Of a stretch of 64,000 nucleotides of DNA, positions 53,756-64,000 are shown piece after piece. Numbering within the stretch: position 1 is the first letter of the stretch; each line of letters begins with the position of its first letter. The position numbers and the translations under genes were made by a program. Under the pieces are notes generated by a model. It was not told the DNA's origin. It saw only the letters and a list, made by a program, of their open reading frames with translations, and made no database searches. Where the stretch lies: positions 173,432 to 237,431 of the forward strand of contig NMRB01000664.1 in NCBI GenBank assembly GCA_002633025.1, read 5' to 3'. The DNA comes from Notospermus geniculatus (lineage: Eukaryota > Nemertea > Pilidiophora > Heteronemertea > Lineidae).

Positions 53756-54258
53756 TTGTATCATAAAGGAATCAAACATAAAGGTTTAACTGCGAACGAT
53801 GAAGTAACTGAGGGATACACTTCATGTGTTGCCACCAGATGTCTCTCACTGCCTGAATTTTGGCTTCACGTAACAGGCAGGAGCTTCAACTTTTTTTATG
53901 GTAGTGGGGTACATGAATCTGTCAACTTGATGCCTCGAATTCCATTTCTGAGGATGGATGACGGAGCTATTTGCAGCACAATTAGTGTTCCATGTGCCCC
54001 GACGGAGAACAACCGGCACGGACGACGGCCTCATTCGAAATGACCACGATCGAAGTTCGCGATTACGCAAGATCACTCGTGACCTCAAATGTACACATAT
54101 GACCCTGCGCTCTCATCGTTTGTGGGGTTCTCATTAATTCAGTCCTTTTGTATCATCAGATCAACTAGTCGGAATTCAACAAAATTTGCAGTAAACATGC
54201 AGAAGGGTCTTGCCTATCATATGCACGAGTCAGAATGCAAATCTGTTGAGGTTTAAAG
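53756..54258 (+). repeat. ~430-bp dispersed repeat, copy 3 of 3
   Basis: ATAAAGGAATCAAACATAAA through GCCACCAGATGTCTCTCACT and GTAGTGGGGTACATGAATCT to AAATCTGTTGAGGTTTAAAG. It has an extra stretch (about 53995-54080) not seen in the other copies. Confidence 0.85.
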
Positions 54259-54966
54259 GGATACTGTCCATATTTATAAAATGCTAAATTTGTAAGTTGA
54301 ACCTTTATGTTAGATTCCTTTATGCTAATACATTGTAGTTCTTAAAGGGACCCAGAGAGAACTGCAATACAATCCAAACTTTTGCAGATCACAGGTGCCA
54401 CCCCCATTAAGGGTAAACAAACGGCCACTTTGACAACATATCTCTGTTATTCTTTGAAGAAAGATACAAACATACTCCTCAATTGAAAATTTTGCAAAAC
54501 GAATGGTTTTGTGTTTGCAACAAAGTCACCACCACATTTCTCAATCCAGCACACGTTTTTAATCACCATTCCTCTGACTGCAGTATTCAATTACCATTGA
54601 TATATGGTTCGAGGTTATACCTGTCTGAGCATGGTGCACCATCCCAAATCATCTGAAACTCATCCTGCATCTTGGAGTACGGGATTATTAATCTACAGCA
54701 CATCACATAAATATTTCTGTCTATCTTATCATGTGGAACTATCTCTTTTACTGCAATGGCAGAGGACTAATAGAAGCAAACAGGCAGTTCAAACAAACGT
54801 GTTACTTCTATATTCTGGCACTGGTGCTGGCACTTTTCAGCAGAACAAGAGGCCCATGGGCCTTGCACTCAGCTGATATCCTACATCCAGGTTTGACAAG
54901 AGGCATGGCAACCTGGGGCTTCGCAGGGGTTGAGAAAAGTTCCCGTGGTAAAACTTACAGAAAGGA
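54259..54966. other. intergenic, no gene seen
   Basis: GAGGCCCATGGGCCTTGCAC at about 54850 resembles 20529, a repeat fragment. No gene. Confidence 0.4.
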
Positions 54967-55199
54967 AGTAAGAAATAAAAGTGGAAAATAAGAAGCGGGA
55001 AATTTTGGAATTTTGCGCGAATTTTTTCAATTTCGCAAATTGGGAGAAATTTTCTTAAAATGATATGACAGTTTGTCCGATTTTTCGGGCGACATTTCTC
55101 AAAATGGGAACAAAATTTTCTCCTAATTTGAGAAACTGAAAAAATTCGCGCAAAAGAGCAAAATTTCCCACTTCTTATTTTCCACTTTTATTTCTTACT
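54967..55199. mobile_element. 233-bp inverted-repeat element
   Basis: AGTAAGAAATAAAAGTGGAA, AATAAGAAGCGGGAAATTTT and GCGCGAATTTTTTCA are mirrored by GAAAAAATTCGCGC, AAATTTCCCACTTCTTATTT and TCCACTTTTATTTCTTACT. Confidence 0.87.
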
Positions 55200-56192
55200 C
55201 CCTTCAACAAATTCAGTCTGTGACTCCTCAAAAACTTTGTTGTTTGTATGCCCCCCCCCCCCAAAAAAAATCTCAGGCTTAACTTGTTTCTTCAACAAAA
55301 GCAACAATTTATTGCATACTTGTTTGGACAACTCCAGGGTGGAGATGCGAAATACTTGTGTACGCATGTCAAGGAAAGAAAGAATAAAATATAATAGACA
55401 TCATCATTGAAAGGAAATCAATTAACGATCGATAAAAGCTATAATCGTTTTACCTGCAGGCAAGGCGGGGTGAAATACAATAGAAATGTTTCCAACTCTG
55501 CTGGCCAAATCAGACAATACATTTTCCATGCACATCCATGTTGCAACACCGAAGGTTCGTTATCAACTTAACCTGAAACAACGTACATAGAACCTGAACA
55601 GCTTTTAGTTAAACAAACATAAATTTTATGCAAATTGTGTCTTCAACGCTGTACTTGAAAGTGCATGACAATTTATTTTGGTTCACATGAAATGAATCGA
55701 GCCCTGTGATGAATTCCCAGCTACGTCAGAATTCATCAGAAATACAATGTACTTGAAAGAAGAAGCTTTAGAATTTCATCTAATTATATTGTCTATATCT
55801 CTCCACAACTGCAGGATGATTTTTACAACACGCAGTCATGTAATTAGTGCTGCTTAGCTCATGGCATTAAAGGGAAAATGTCTAAGACAATTTTATCATG
55901 AAGGAAGTGACAGCGAACAACCTGTATGATGTTCCCAGCTCCAATTCTATAAAGTTGGTGATATCAAAATCTTCTTATATGGTTGCAGTTAATTGGGAAA
56001 AATGTCATCAGACAGAACCTTGTCGGGCGCAGCATCACATCACTGGTAATGAGGCGACGCCCATACTTTATCCTGTACGTTGCCAACGCCGTCAATGACG
56101 TCCCATGTGGCCATCTTGAAAAAATTGCCTTAAGGACACACTCTAGGTCAAATCACCATGAAATGTACCAGTACCACCCCACAATGAAATTT
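55200..56192. other. intergenic, no gene seen
   Basis: C homopolymer at about 55251. No recognised exon. Confidence 0.45.
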
Positions 56193-56380
56193 GTGACCCA
56201 TGACAGCAAAATGAGTCGGAATGCGCAGAGAAGAAGACCCAAGGTGAACCAACGGTTTGTTGATTTCAGCGCTGTCTGCCCATTGTGATATTTGACTTTC
56301 TCATTTCTGTAATTATTCTCTGGTGTCAGCTTGAGTCTTCTTTCCTGCGCAATCCGACTCATTTTGCTGTCACAAGTCAC
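56193..56380. mobile_element. 188-bp inverted-repeat element
   Basis: GTGACCCATGACAGCAAAAT with GAGTCGGAATGCGCAGA is mirrored by CTGCGCAATCCGACTC and ATTTTGCTGTCACAAGTCAC. This makes the plus frame 55983-56288 and the minus frame 56153-56380 look alike (DSKMSR in both). Confidence 0.82.
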
Positions 56381-57547
56381 ATTTTGAGCTTTGATCTCTT
56401 TGACCTTAAAAAATAGGTCAAATTAAAAATGATGTACATGTAGTCTTATAAGAGCATATTAAATATTGCATGATTATAGTGAACAGTATTCAGGAGGTCC
56501 ACCCCTAAAAATTAATGTCATCACAAAGTGCCCCGTACAGGCAAGTGTGCTAAATATTGGCCTGCAGGTACTTTTGACGCAAGGTACCCTCGCACAAAGT
56601 TTCAAATTTCTACTCCAGGCGATTAGGAAACTTACCACCTCTGTCCACTCCATGACAACGGATTATGATGGGTGACAGATGACATCTTATGACATAAGCT
56701 CACCAGAGATGAGTTATGAGGAATCCAACTGATTCTTTTTTTACCCAAGAAAAAGGCAGAAGACTGATCAACTACATGCTGTACCTCTGAGAGCACTTTA
56801 TTATGGAAAATGTACACTTCAAGTTTACTTCTGACATACACTCTTTCAAATAGACTATCCTGTGTTTTTGTGTTTATACATGTATCAGTTGAAAATTTTT
56901 AGTAAACCAGCAAATACTTTGTGGCTAGAAAAAAACCCCACAACGAACGAAAATACTTCTGCACTGATATGACATGCACGCACCAGACGTCGAAGGTACA
57001 AATAAAACCATCCTATTCTAAAAATAGCAAACCCCTTCTGGAAATACACCCGAGCCCCACATTTCTAGTCGAACCATGATATCAATCTGAGATCGATATA
57101 ATTGATTGACCTGCGAAAAAGAAAAGCTGGTTGCACAAGTCACGGTTACAGCCACAAATAGCAAACTTTCTGAATGCAGGAACAGCACACGAACACGCAA
57201 CTCCAAGTTAGAATAAGCAGCAGAGAGGAAACCTGATCTTTATAATGGGAAATAAGTCAATATTTTATCATTATGTCTCCGAGGAATGATGTCTGATGAC
57301 AGACAAATGATGGCTACAAGAACTTCACTGACTAAATAGAAATCAATAAGACAATTAACCCTTTTGTTCCCTTGATCGAAATATTGAAGACGAGACTGTC
57401 CATGATCGCAATATGGGCGCAGGGGGTCGCCAAGTCTCGCTAGGGGGCGCCAGGTCTATTTTTTAGGTTTTTGGCCAGCAAACTGATTTCAGTGATCGAA
57501 CTCATCCTAAATGTACATTTACAAGTACAAGTACATTTCACCCTATA
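56381..57547. other. intergenic, no gene seen
   Basis: Starts with sequence reminiscent of the GGTGAGCT family (TTTGACCTTAAAAAATAGGT). No gene. Confidence 0.4.
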
Positions 57548-57750
57548 TTAAAGGAGCACGGTATTGGATCTCAAATGCGTTATTTGACTGCTGACGTAGA
57601 GGAAGCCGCCTAGCGGCAGTAAGACGAACTACAAAAATGCATTACAAAATGTACGTAGTAATTCGCCGACAACGTAGTTAGTCCCTGGGTTGGTGAGTGG
57701 CGCGGTGGCTCCGGCTGTCGAGAAAAAGTGGCAATACGGTGGGCCTTTAA
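57548..57750. mobile_element. TTAA-flanked element (203 bp)
   Basis: TTAAAGGAGCACGGTATTGG at the left corresponds to the complement of GGCAATACGGTGGGCCTTTAA at the right, with TTAA on both borders. The interior is GC-rich. Confidence 0.68.
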
Positions 57751-57765
57751 CTCACTAACGAACAC

Positions 57766-58141
57766 TTTGGTTCCCGAAGCCATCGCTAGGGCTAGAAGGC
57801 TTCGGCTCTGGCTGCCATCTTTGCGACAAAAATTTGTCGCGGATCTATTTATACATCATTATGTTGACATCTTGGGTTATTTTTAGAACAACCACGTAAC
57901 GTGGGTGCTAAAATGTAATCGAACACGCTGAATCGCGCGTAATGGCAACACCGAGGACGTTTCTTGATGAGAATTTTTGTATGTGTTGCAGATCTGTAAC
58001 AAAAGGTCAAAATCATCGCCGTTTTGTAGCCCGGAGGAGAATGAAATTTTACCAGAAAATGGACCGTTACAATGACGTCAGCGACAAAATGGCAGCCAGA
58101 GCCGAAGCCTTCTAGCCCTAGCGGTGGCTTCGGGAACCAAA
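57766..58141. mobile_element. ~376-bp inverted-repeat element
   Basis: TTTGGTTCCCGAAGCCATCG and CTAGGGCTAGAAGGCTTCGG with CTCTGGCTGCCAT are mirrored at the right by ATGGCAGCCAGAGCCGAAGC, CTTCTAGCCCTAGCG and GGCTTCGGGAACCAAA. Adjacent to the TTAA element. Confidence 0.85.
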
Positions 58142-59430
58142 ATGACTAACGAAGGCTGAATAAAAGTGCTAAAATGCGTTTTTGCACTGTCATTGCACCA
58201 ACGAATTCCTGAGTTGCAAGTTTCAGTACCATTATAGAACGGCATTTTCCCACCACCAGACTATTCCAGCAAACCTAAATCTGTGTACAACACCACTACT
58301 CAAGAAATAATTTATTAAGTACAATCCTCCTTTCTACAGTCATGGAGAAGAAATCTTGGAACACGTCAACTGAGATCGATTTATCAAAGCAAAGGAATGT
58401 TTTTGTAAAAACCACCAGGCAGGCATGTTCGCATGGCGCATTTGATGGTAATCTCTGTTCTTGATGAAGTGCTATCCGTTTTTCCAAAGCAGCTGGTGGT
58501 ATTGGGGGTCACAATACACCAAGGACATATTAGAGGAATAGACGTTGTGTAGGAATTTTCACTGATTGAAAAAATAAAGGAGGTTCATAGAGTAGTTCAT
58601 AAGGAGGTTCATAAGGTATTAGAATTCATAGAGTAGCAGCAGTTTACCAGTTTTCTGCCCCTTAGTGCTGGCGATTGATGCCTCATGCGAGGGTCCGTGG
58701 GTTCGAATCTGGTAGGAAGCAATGTCTTTCACCTTTGAAACCCGATTTCTATTTCATATTTCTCTTGACCACACATGTAGCAGCACAGAAAACCTTAAAC
58801 ATGAATAATGCCAAGTCACCTTATGCCTAGTTGCACATGTGACGTCATAAGAAGTAAACACAGAAGTTCCAATGGCTTATTTCGATAATATGGATGACTG
58901 AAGCAGCCCACACACACTCAAAATGCATGGTTTCGGTGCAAGAGAGCAAAGAATCAATGGTTTACCTTAGTATTTATTTATTTAGAGCAACCTTCACAAC
59001 ATGAAAGTGAAATGCGAAACTAAGCAATATTTAAACCAATCCTTAGGCAAGGTATATATATTTCTATAGATTTTTATTAAACAAGTCCTCACGTTCCACG
59101 CCCACAAAAATCATCGCACTATGAAGACTAGCCCGAAGAATCCATCAGCATAGAACTTGCCCCACCCCCTCCCTCAATAATGAGAAACTCAGCACTTCTA
59201 AGCTCTCATTCATGCAATTTCAACAAAGTATCAATTACTATGGTTTAGAGGGGTGATATTTCAACTTTCAGAGGTGTTGGGGAACACTTCAACATATATA
59301 CCTGGTAGGACGGGTCTGTGATATTATAATCCATCATTCAAAACTGCAAAACTGAAAAGCTCTGATTCAACCTGAGTTCAAGATAATCTTCGTTGGTGGA
59401 TACGGCCTTAAGTGTTGCAAAAGTTCACCA
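58142..59430. other. intergenic, no gene seen
   Basis: GGGTTCGAATCTGG at 58707 resembles a tRNA B box, but no cloverleaf could be built around it. Confidence 0.45.
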
Positions 59431-59539
59431 GGGCCCGTATTCATAAAACAACTTTAGTCTAAGTGTGATACTTATCCTTTGTTCAACACAAAAGATAAGT
59501 ATCACACTCTGACTTAAGTATCTTTATGAATATGGACCC
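59431..59539. mobile_element. 109-bp MITE with GGGCCCGTATTCATAAA ends
   Basis: GGGCCCGTATTCATAAA and TTTATGAATATGGACCC are inverted repeats. AAGTGTGATACTTATCCTTT pairs with AAAAGATAAGTATCACACT inside. Confidence 0.87.
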
Positions 59540-60308
59540 AGACCTTTAATTTTGCACTTCAAACACGGAAAAGATCAAGTCAGCAGACAAAGAACTCTAC
59601 ATGTACTGTCGAAAATATGTTATACATGTACAGTTCATGTGACTCAAAATATTTCAAACAATAGATCATTTAGTTAGAAGTATACACAGTTAGCTGTGTC
59701 TTTGGCATGATCATTTTTTGTCAAAAGTGCATTCGATCTATTGTCGGATATCAATTTGCCACTTGGCACTCCCGAGGGAGGCAGCTGAACGTGATGTATC
59801 TTTGACTATTCAAATCCCACTTGACAGATAAAGAGGGATGCTCCTCATGTGAATTCCTTGTATTGCTTACAATTTTCTTTTCGAAGAATGTGATTAGCCG
59901 ATCAGTGCAAACGTCTGCAGACTTGGTTTTCTCGCCAGTGTAACTGTTCACTTGGTATGACGGAATAAATGGACATCTACGGTATAGGCTTCATGATAAA
60001 ATGTTGTTTGTCCGGAATTCTGATTCAACGCAGAAGTTAGGGTTGAGCCAGTGTTCTTAAAAAGGGAGCTTCCATTCATTGTGGAAAATTTTGAATTTTT
60101 GAAATATCGTTAATACATTCAAATTCATTGATAACTGCAACATGTCATTTTTTTTAAATCAGCAAACTCATCATTTTAAGCATTTTTATTGCATCCCAAG
60201 GGGACCATTGCACAGCACATGTGATGTCATGTGTCCTCATTGCATATTTATGAAGGTACAAGCAATAGGCCTAGGCAGTCACAGTATCCCCCACATTCAC
60301 TACAATGC
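59540..60308. other. intergenic, no gene seen
   Basis: A 66-codon minus frame at 59751-59951 contains ITFFEKKI, slightly reminiscent of non-LTR retrotransposon linker sequence, but is too short to call. Confidence 0.35.
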
Positions 60309-60421
60309 GTCATATGAAAAAGACTAGCAAATGCTTTTACTTGAAATTTGCAATACAAATGCACTTGGCAATGCTGTACAAATCTGAAGTATAAGCATTT
60401 GCTAGTCTTTATTCATATGAC
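60309..60421. mobile_element. 113-bp MITE
   Basis: GTCATATGAAAAAGACTAGC and AAATGCTT are mirrored by AAGCATTTGCTAGTC and TTTATTCATATGAC. Confidence 0.85.
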
Positions 60422-61302
60422 CCTAAAAGTCTTCATTCTATAAGCACTAAGTGACATCACCTCTCATAACAATAGTCTCCATGGATTGATAAAAATTCAT
60501 AAGTTCACAATGAGTGGAGAATTTGTTGAACTCATCAATTCATACTGATTGGACAGGTACGGTGTTGCTGATGACAATCCGGGAGGGTGAACCAAGTCGC
60601 CGGTATGCAGTGGTTGGCCACCAAATTTCGGCCCTGTCAAGGGAGACTGCAGCGTCAGTAAAATCGTCGTTTTGAGAAAAACCGTCCCAGAGGTTTTTCT
60701 CTGTTGTGCTGTTTTAATGTTATACCTGGATTCAGGGTAGGAAAGGAACCTCTTCTGTGGGAAGTATGACCGCTGGAGTGACCTAGGTAGTAGGCCCTAA
60801 TAGAGAGTGCAGCAACTACACGCTGACTGTACTGAGACTGTGCCAGCTCAGACTGCAGTAAGTGGCAGACACTGCACTCTATCCTGACATCCGACCCCAT
60901 ATCTTCAGATACTGCATGGTCGCACATGGTGATTTCATGGATTTGCACACCCTGATCATGAGATTTGATATTCCCAATAGGTGGAGCTGATGTAGCCAAG
61001 CCCAAAAGTGTGTTCGTCTCAATTTAGTGAAAAAGACAGATACTGCAGCTCTCTTGACAATAGCGGAGTGTGGTTGACAAACAAATACTCGTCAATAGGT
61101 GGCCAATGGAATGTACAAAAAACTCATTATTCCACTCAGTCATCTGTAAGCTAAATTGTGCTCCACAGACAAGCGAGAGAAATGGTTATGGATGACATAG
61201 CTGTCATCTTCACAGTGTCACACCACTAAGAAAGATCAAATGCCACCAACGCCTTGGGGTTTTTCCGACCATTTAGGATGGCAGTAAAGAAAAGTGAATG
61301 AT
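60422..61302. other. intergenic, no gene seen
   Basis: The minus frame 60655-61005 has no recognised domain. Confidence 0.4.
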
Positions 61303-62074
61303 GACACAAGAACCAGTTGGTTGTAGACATGATAAATTGTTGTACAGGACCTAACTTTACATCACACACTGACACTGTGGCTGAGAATCATCGAGAGGAA
61401 GCCTCGTGAACTGCAGTTGGCTGTGACCACAGCATTCTCAGCAAGCCAAACGATAGCCATTTTCACTAACCACGACTTTGGCGATGGCTAATATCTCAGA
61501 ATATGGTACAAATGTCATTGTTAAAAGCGAGACTAGTGGTCTCCTATAGCACGGCAATCCGGCCTCTGACCGCTCTGACCACGTCTGACCACTCTGTCTC
61601 TTTCGTTGCGCTGCTTTTCTCCTATGGCTAGTTTGCCTGAGGCGAAGAGCTACTGACAGTATGAGTTCCAATAGGAAGGACCGAAAGCCAAGACACAAGA
61701 ACCGGTTGGTTGTAGACATTATAAATTGTTGTACAGGACCTAACTACATCACACACTGACGCTGTGGCTGTGGATCCGATTGCAGAGAGAACGCCTCAGG
61801 AACTACTGTACAGCTGGCTGTGACCACAGCATTCTCAGCAAGCCAAACGACAGTCATTGTCACTAAGCACGACTCTGGCGATGGATAATGATAGATCTCA
61901 GAATATGGTACAAATGCCATTGCTAAAGGCGAGACTAGTCGTCTCCTAGCACGACAATCCGGCGTCTGACCACTCTGCCTCTTTCGTTGCCTGCTTTTCC
62001 CCTATGGCTAGTTTGCCGGAGGCGAGGAGATACTGACAGTATGAGTTCCAATACGAAGGACCGAAAGCCAAGAT
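61303..62074. repeat. 389-bp tandem duplication
   Basis: GACACAAGAACCAGTTGGTT (61303) and GACACAAGAACCGGTTGGTT (61692) start two units. Both include CAGCATTCTCAGCAAGCCAA, ATCTCAGAATATGGTACAAA and GACAGTATGAGTTCCAATA and end CCGAAAGCCAAGA. Substitutions and small indels between units indicate an older event. Confidence 0.92.
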
Positions 62075-62942
62075 GCTCTGGTGTCTGGAGAGCCACTGGG
62101 TTCATCTCTGTCTTTCTATCCTCACTTCGCCATGATAATCCTAGTCTAAGCTGATAGCAGAGTGTTAATCATGCTGGTGTATTGAACTGCAGGGTGAGAG
62201 TTAATCGATCCATATGCACCAAATCATGGTAAACACCAACTGTCTACAGCTTGCTTCAACAGAGATGGCCACAAATACCTGTACAAGTAGAGGCATTCCC
62301 AGTACACCGCTTTCTTCATGTTCAGCGTGGAATGAGACGATGAGACATTTCACCTATCATTGGTCACGTCGCAATGTACATTCAGAAGAAGACGCTTTGT
62401 CTTGTGTGTACATGTCTACACCACATGCAACATGAAACAGGTTCTTAAAAACATTCATCCATATTGACCAGCAGCTTGTGTACACAACTGCACACGTGAA
62501 TACGCTTGAGAGGCAATTGTTTCTGTCCAACATAGTGTGAATTCGATTACCTATGTGTCACTGCTCCCAGTATCAATATTCAATCAGAATCAATGCTGGA
62601 GACAGATTCTTTCATCATAATTTCCTCCTAGTGTAATCACGCAGACTGCCGACCATCTGCCCCCTGCTGGCATCAGCGAAAGAAACCAACCGGCGATGAA
62701 AAGCAAGAAAAACGCAATTGCAAAGGACATTCCTGTGAGATATGAAATAATTTCCAAGGCACATTTTCCCCCAGCGAACATTATCAAACATTAATTTGTA
62801 TTAGGCTCATTCCTATTTTGGGAATAAATTTTTCTCGAGCTGACCAAAATATTTTCATTTATAGACCTTACTCAAACCTTGGAGGCATAAAACCTAACAG
62901 GTTTTATTCCTCCACAAGCTTAAACCATTCCTTCCTAGTTAC
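62075..62942. other. intergenic, no gene seen
   Basis: A minus frame at 62590-62787 includes one hydrophobic stretch, with no signal of splicing or family. Confidence 0.4.
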
Positions 62943-63156
62943 TTAAAGGGCCTCCAGAGGCAACTTTTTAGTGCATATTGATATGATTACTCACACAGAA
63001 TTGGTGGCATGAGGATTCAACCTGGCATCAACTTTGAAGTAAAATTTCATCAATGTCCACATTCAATTCACAAGTTAGTGGTCACTAGCGCCATCTTTTG
63101 CATCGTAGAAGTACTGTTAGTAGCCCAATTGCATGCTGCCTCTAGGGCCCCTTTAA
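62943..63156. mobile_element. TTAA-flanked MITE (214 bp)
   Basis: TTAAAGGGCCTCCAGAGGCA and TGCCTCTAGGGCCCCTTTAA form imperfect inverted repeats bordered by TTAA. Confidence 0.75.
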
Positions 63157-63216
63157 AGAAATGAAGTGGTTCTGTTAGTAATGGTGTCGAACTTGTCGTG
63201 TCGTGTCGAACACGTC

Positions 63217-63420
63217 GAACTTCTCAAGTGATGAAAATGATGGCGGCCAATTTTTGGCTCCCCTCCTGGACATGTGTTAGCTAGGGCTTCGACGTAGTAC
63301 TCAATCTAGCCTTACTAGAAACTGTTGCTACCACTGTGTGGGTTGGACAGGACACCGATCTTGTCGCGTATTATTTCCCGATGCCGCCGCCAAGGGAGGG
63401 ATACTGAAGCATAGTGTGCC
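63217..63420 (+). repeat. short copy of the 23/30-kb duplicated repeat
   Basis: GTCGAACTTCTCAAGTGATG, ATGATGGCGGCC, GTGTGGGTTGGACAGGACAC and CCGCCGCCAAGGGAGGGATA match 23787-23950 and 30838-31010 in order. Confidence 0.7.
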
Positions 63421-64000
63421 ATTTCAGTCAGAACTCTAACAGCTGGGCCCAGACTATATGACAAACTGCGTCCACATCCAAAGGTAATGCACTATAAGAA
63501 AACCCCTGAAGCGGTCCACATTACTCTCTTTTTTTCAGAAATGTTTTGAGAGTGCAATTCAATTTTTCTAAAAGATACCGCGTTTGTACAAATTTCCCTA
63601 TGGTATCTTCATTTCCACTTTCTCAGGATTCACCATTGCAGGTTTTGAGGTACCACAGACATGTCAGGATGTAAATGCCATTTTCCTTCTCTTTTCTAGG
63701 ATTATGGAACTTCTGGGATAGCAACAAAAATGGGCTGCAAATATATGCAGTGCTAAAAGACAATCTGGTGAGATTGGAGGCATATAAATGGTGAGTGTAT
63801 AATGTTGCGTATTGTTCACAAGTTGTTTATTTATTTGGCAGAAAAGTATCAGGGTTCCAATGTTGTAGAGTACCATGTTAGTAGACCCTTCAATAACGGC
63901 ATAAAGGGACCCAGTCGCCCCACAAACAAATGAAATGGTCCAGGGACCATGTGCTCACCTGTGTGCCATATGGGCATTGCTTCGGTTTACATCCAGTTTT
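63421..64000. other. intergenic; TGGTCCAGGGACCA module at the end
   Basis: TGGTCCAGGGACCATGTGCT followed by CACCTGTGTG at 63937 is the start of a GGTGAGCT-family copy that runs out of the window. No gene was seen. Confidence 0.45.

Noticed and set aside
55983-56380. Matching peptides DSKMSR on opposite strands
   Set aside because: Explained by the 188-bp inverted-repeat element.
58650-58730. tRNA-like B box GGGTTCGAATCTGG
   Set aside because: No A box at the right distance and no acceptor stem or cloverleaf could be paired.
59751-59951. Possible non-LTR retrotransposon fragment (ITFFEKKI)
   Set aside because: Only one short motif resembles such proteins; no reverse transcriptase or endonuclease motif nearby.
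62590-62787. Small membrane protein frame
   Set aside because: One hydrophobic run in a chance-length frame; no start context, splice site or family.

Overview
This window is animal nuclear DNA, not microbial. It has sparse coding sequence, spliced genes (GT/AG junctions next to coding-like exons), AATAAA signals, long repeat-rich spacers and three assembly gaps (11051-11132, 21579-21809, 42523-43004). The palindromes TACATGTA and AGGCCTA recur constantly, dozens of foldback elements (MITEs) are present, and one exon is recognisably from an INF2-type formin. I infer a marine deuterostome, most likely an echinoderm or a related ambulacrarian. The lineage is an inference from composition and gene type, not from a diagnostic gene.

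Supported genes are few. (1) Minus strand, about 11418-11952: first coding exon of an inverted-formin-2-like protein, carrying a 5'UTR acceptor, an in-frame upstream stop and a clear donor; the rest of that gene was not found to the left. (2) Minus strand, 16690-16821: the last coding exon and 3'UTR of an unidentified gene, with a 26-bp triplication running through the stop codon. (3) Plus strand, 18925-19518 and 20685-21365: two tandem, related, single-coding-exon type I membrane proteins with one immunoglobulin domain each. They are the most interesting genes in the window. An additional signal-peptide exon (20055-20235) lies between them. Weak exon candidates are at 39134-39178 (+) and 33144-33416 (-).

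Everything else is dominated by transposable-element debris. 1-10.3 kb: several foldback MITEs, including a nearly perfect 303-bp palindrome. 13.4-16.3 kb: more MITEs. 22.9-31.7 kb: a direct 1.3-kb duplication whose two copies carry about 3 versus about 10 units of a 67-bp minisatellite, plus dispersed repeats. 33.9-35.1 kb, 57.5 kb and 62.9 kb: small TTAA-flanked elements. 35.9-36.2 and 44.4-45.1 kb: tails of a Tc1/mariner-like transposon, one interrupted by a 370-bp insert with an 8-bp target duplication. 42.2-43.8 kb: a 1.6-kb foldback element whose arms are built from minisatellites and which is bounded by an 8-bp duplication. 46.9-53.3 kb: repeated copies of a family with GCTCACC/GGTGAGC-type ends. 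61.3-62.1 kb: a 389-bp tandem duplication.

The two Ig proteins are presumably co-located through tandem duplication and may act as cell-surface receptors. No other functional partnership between genes in the window can be supported from sequence alone.
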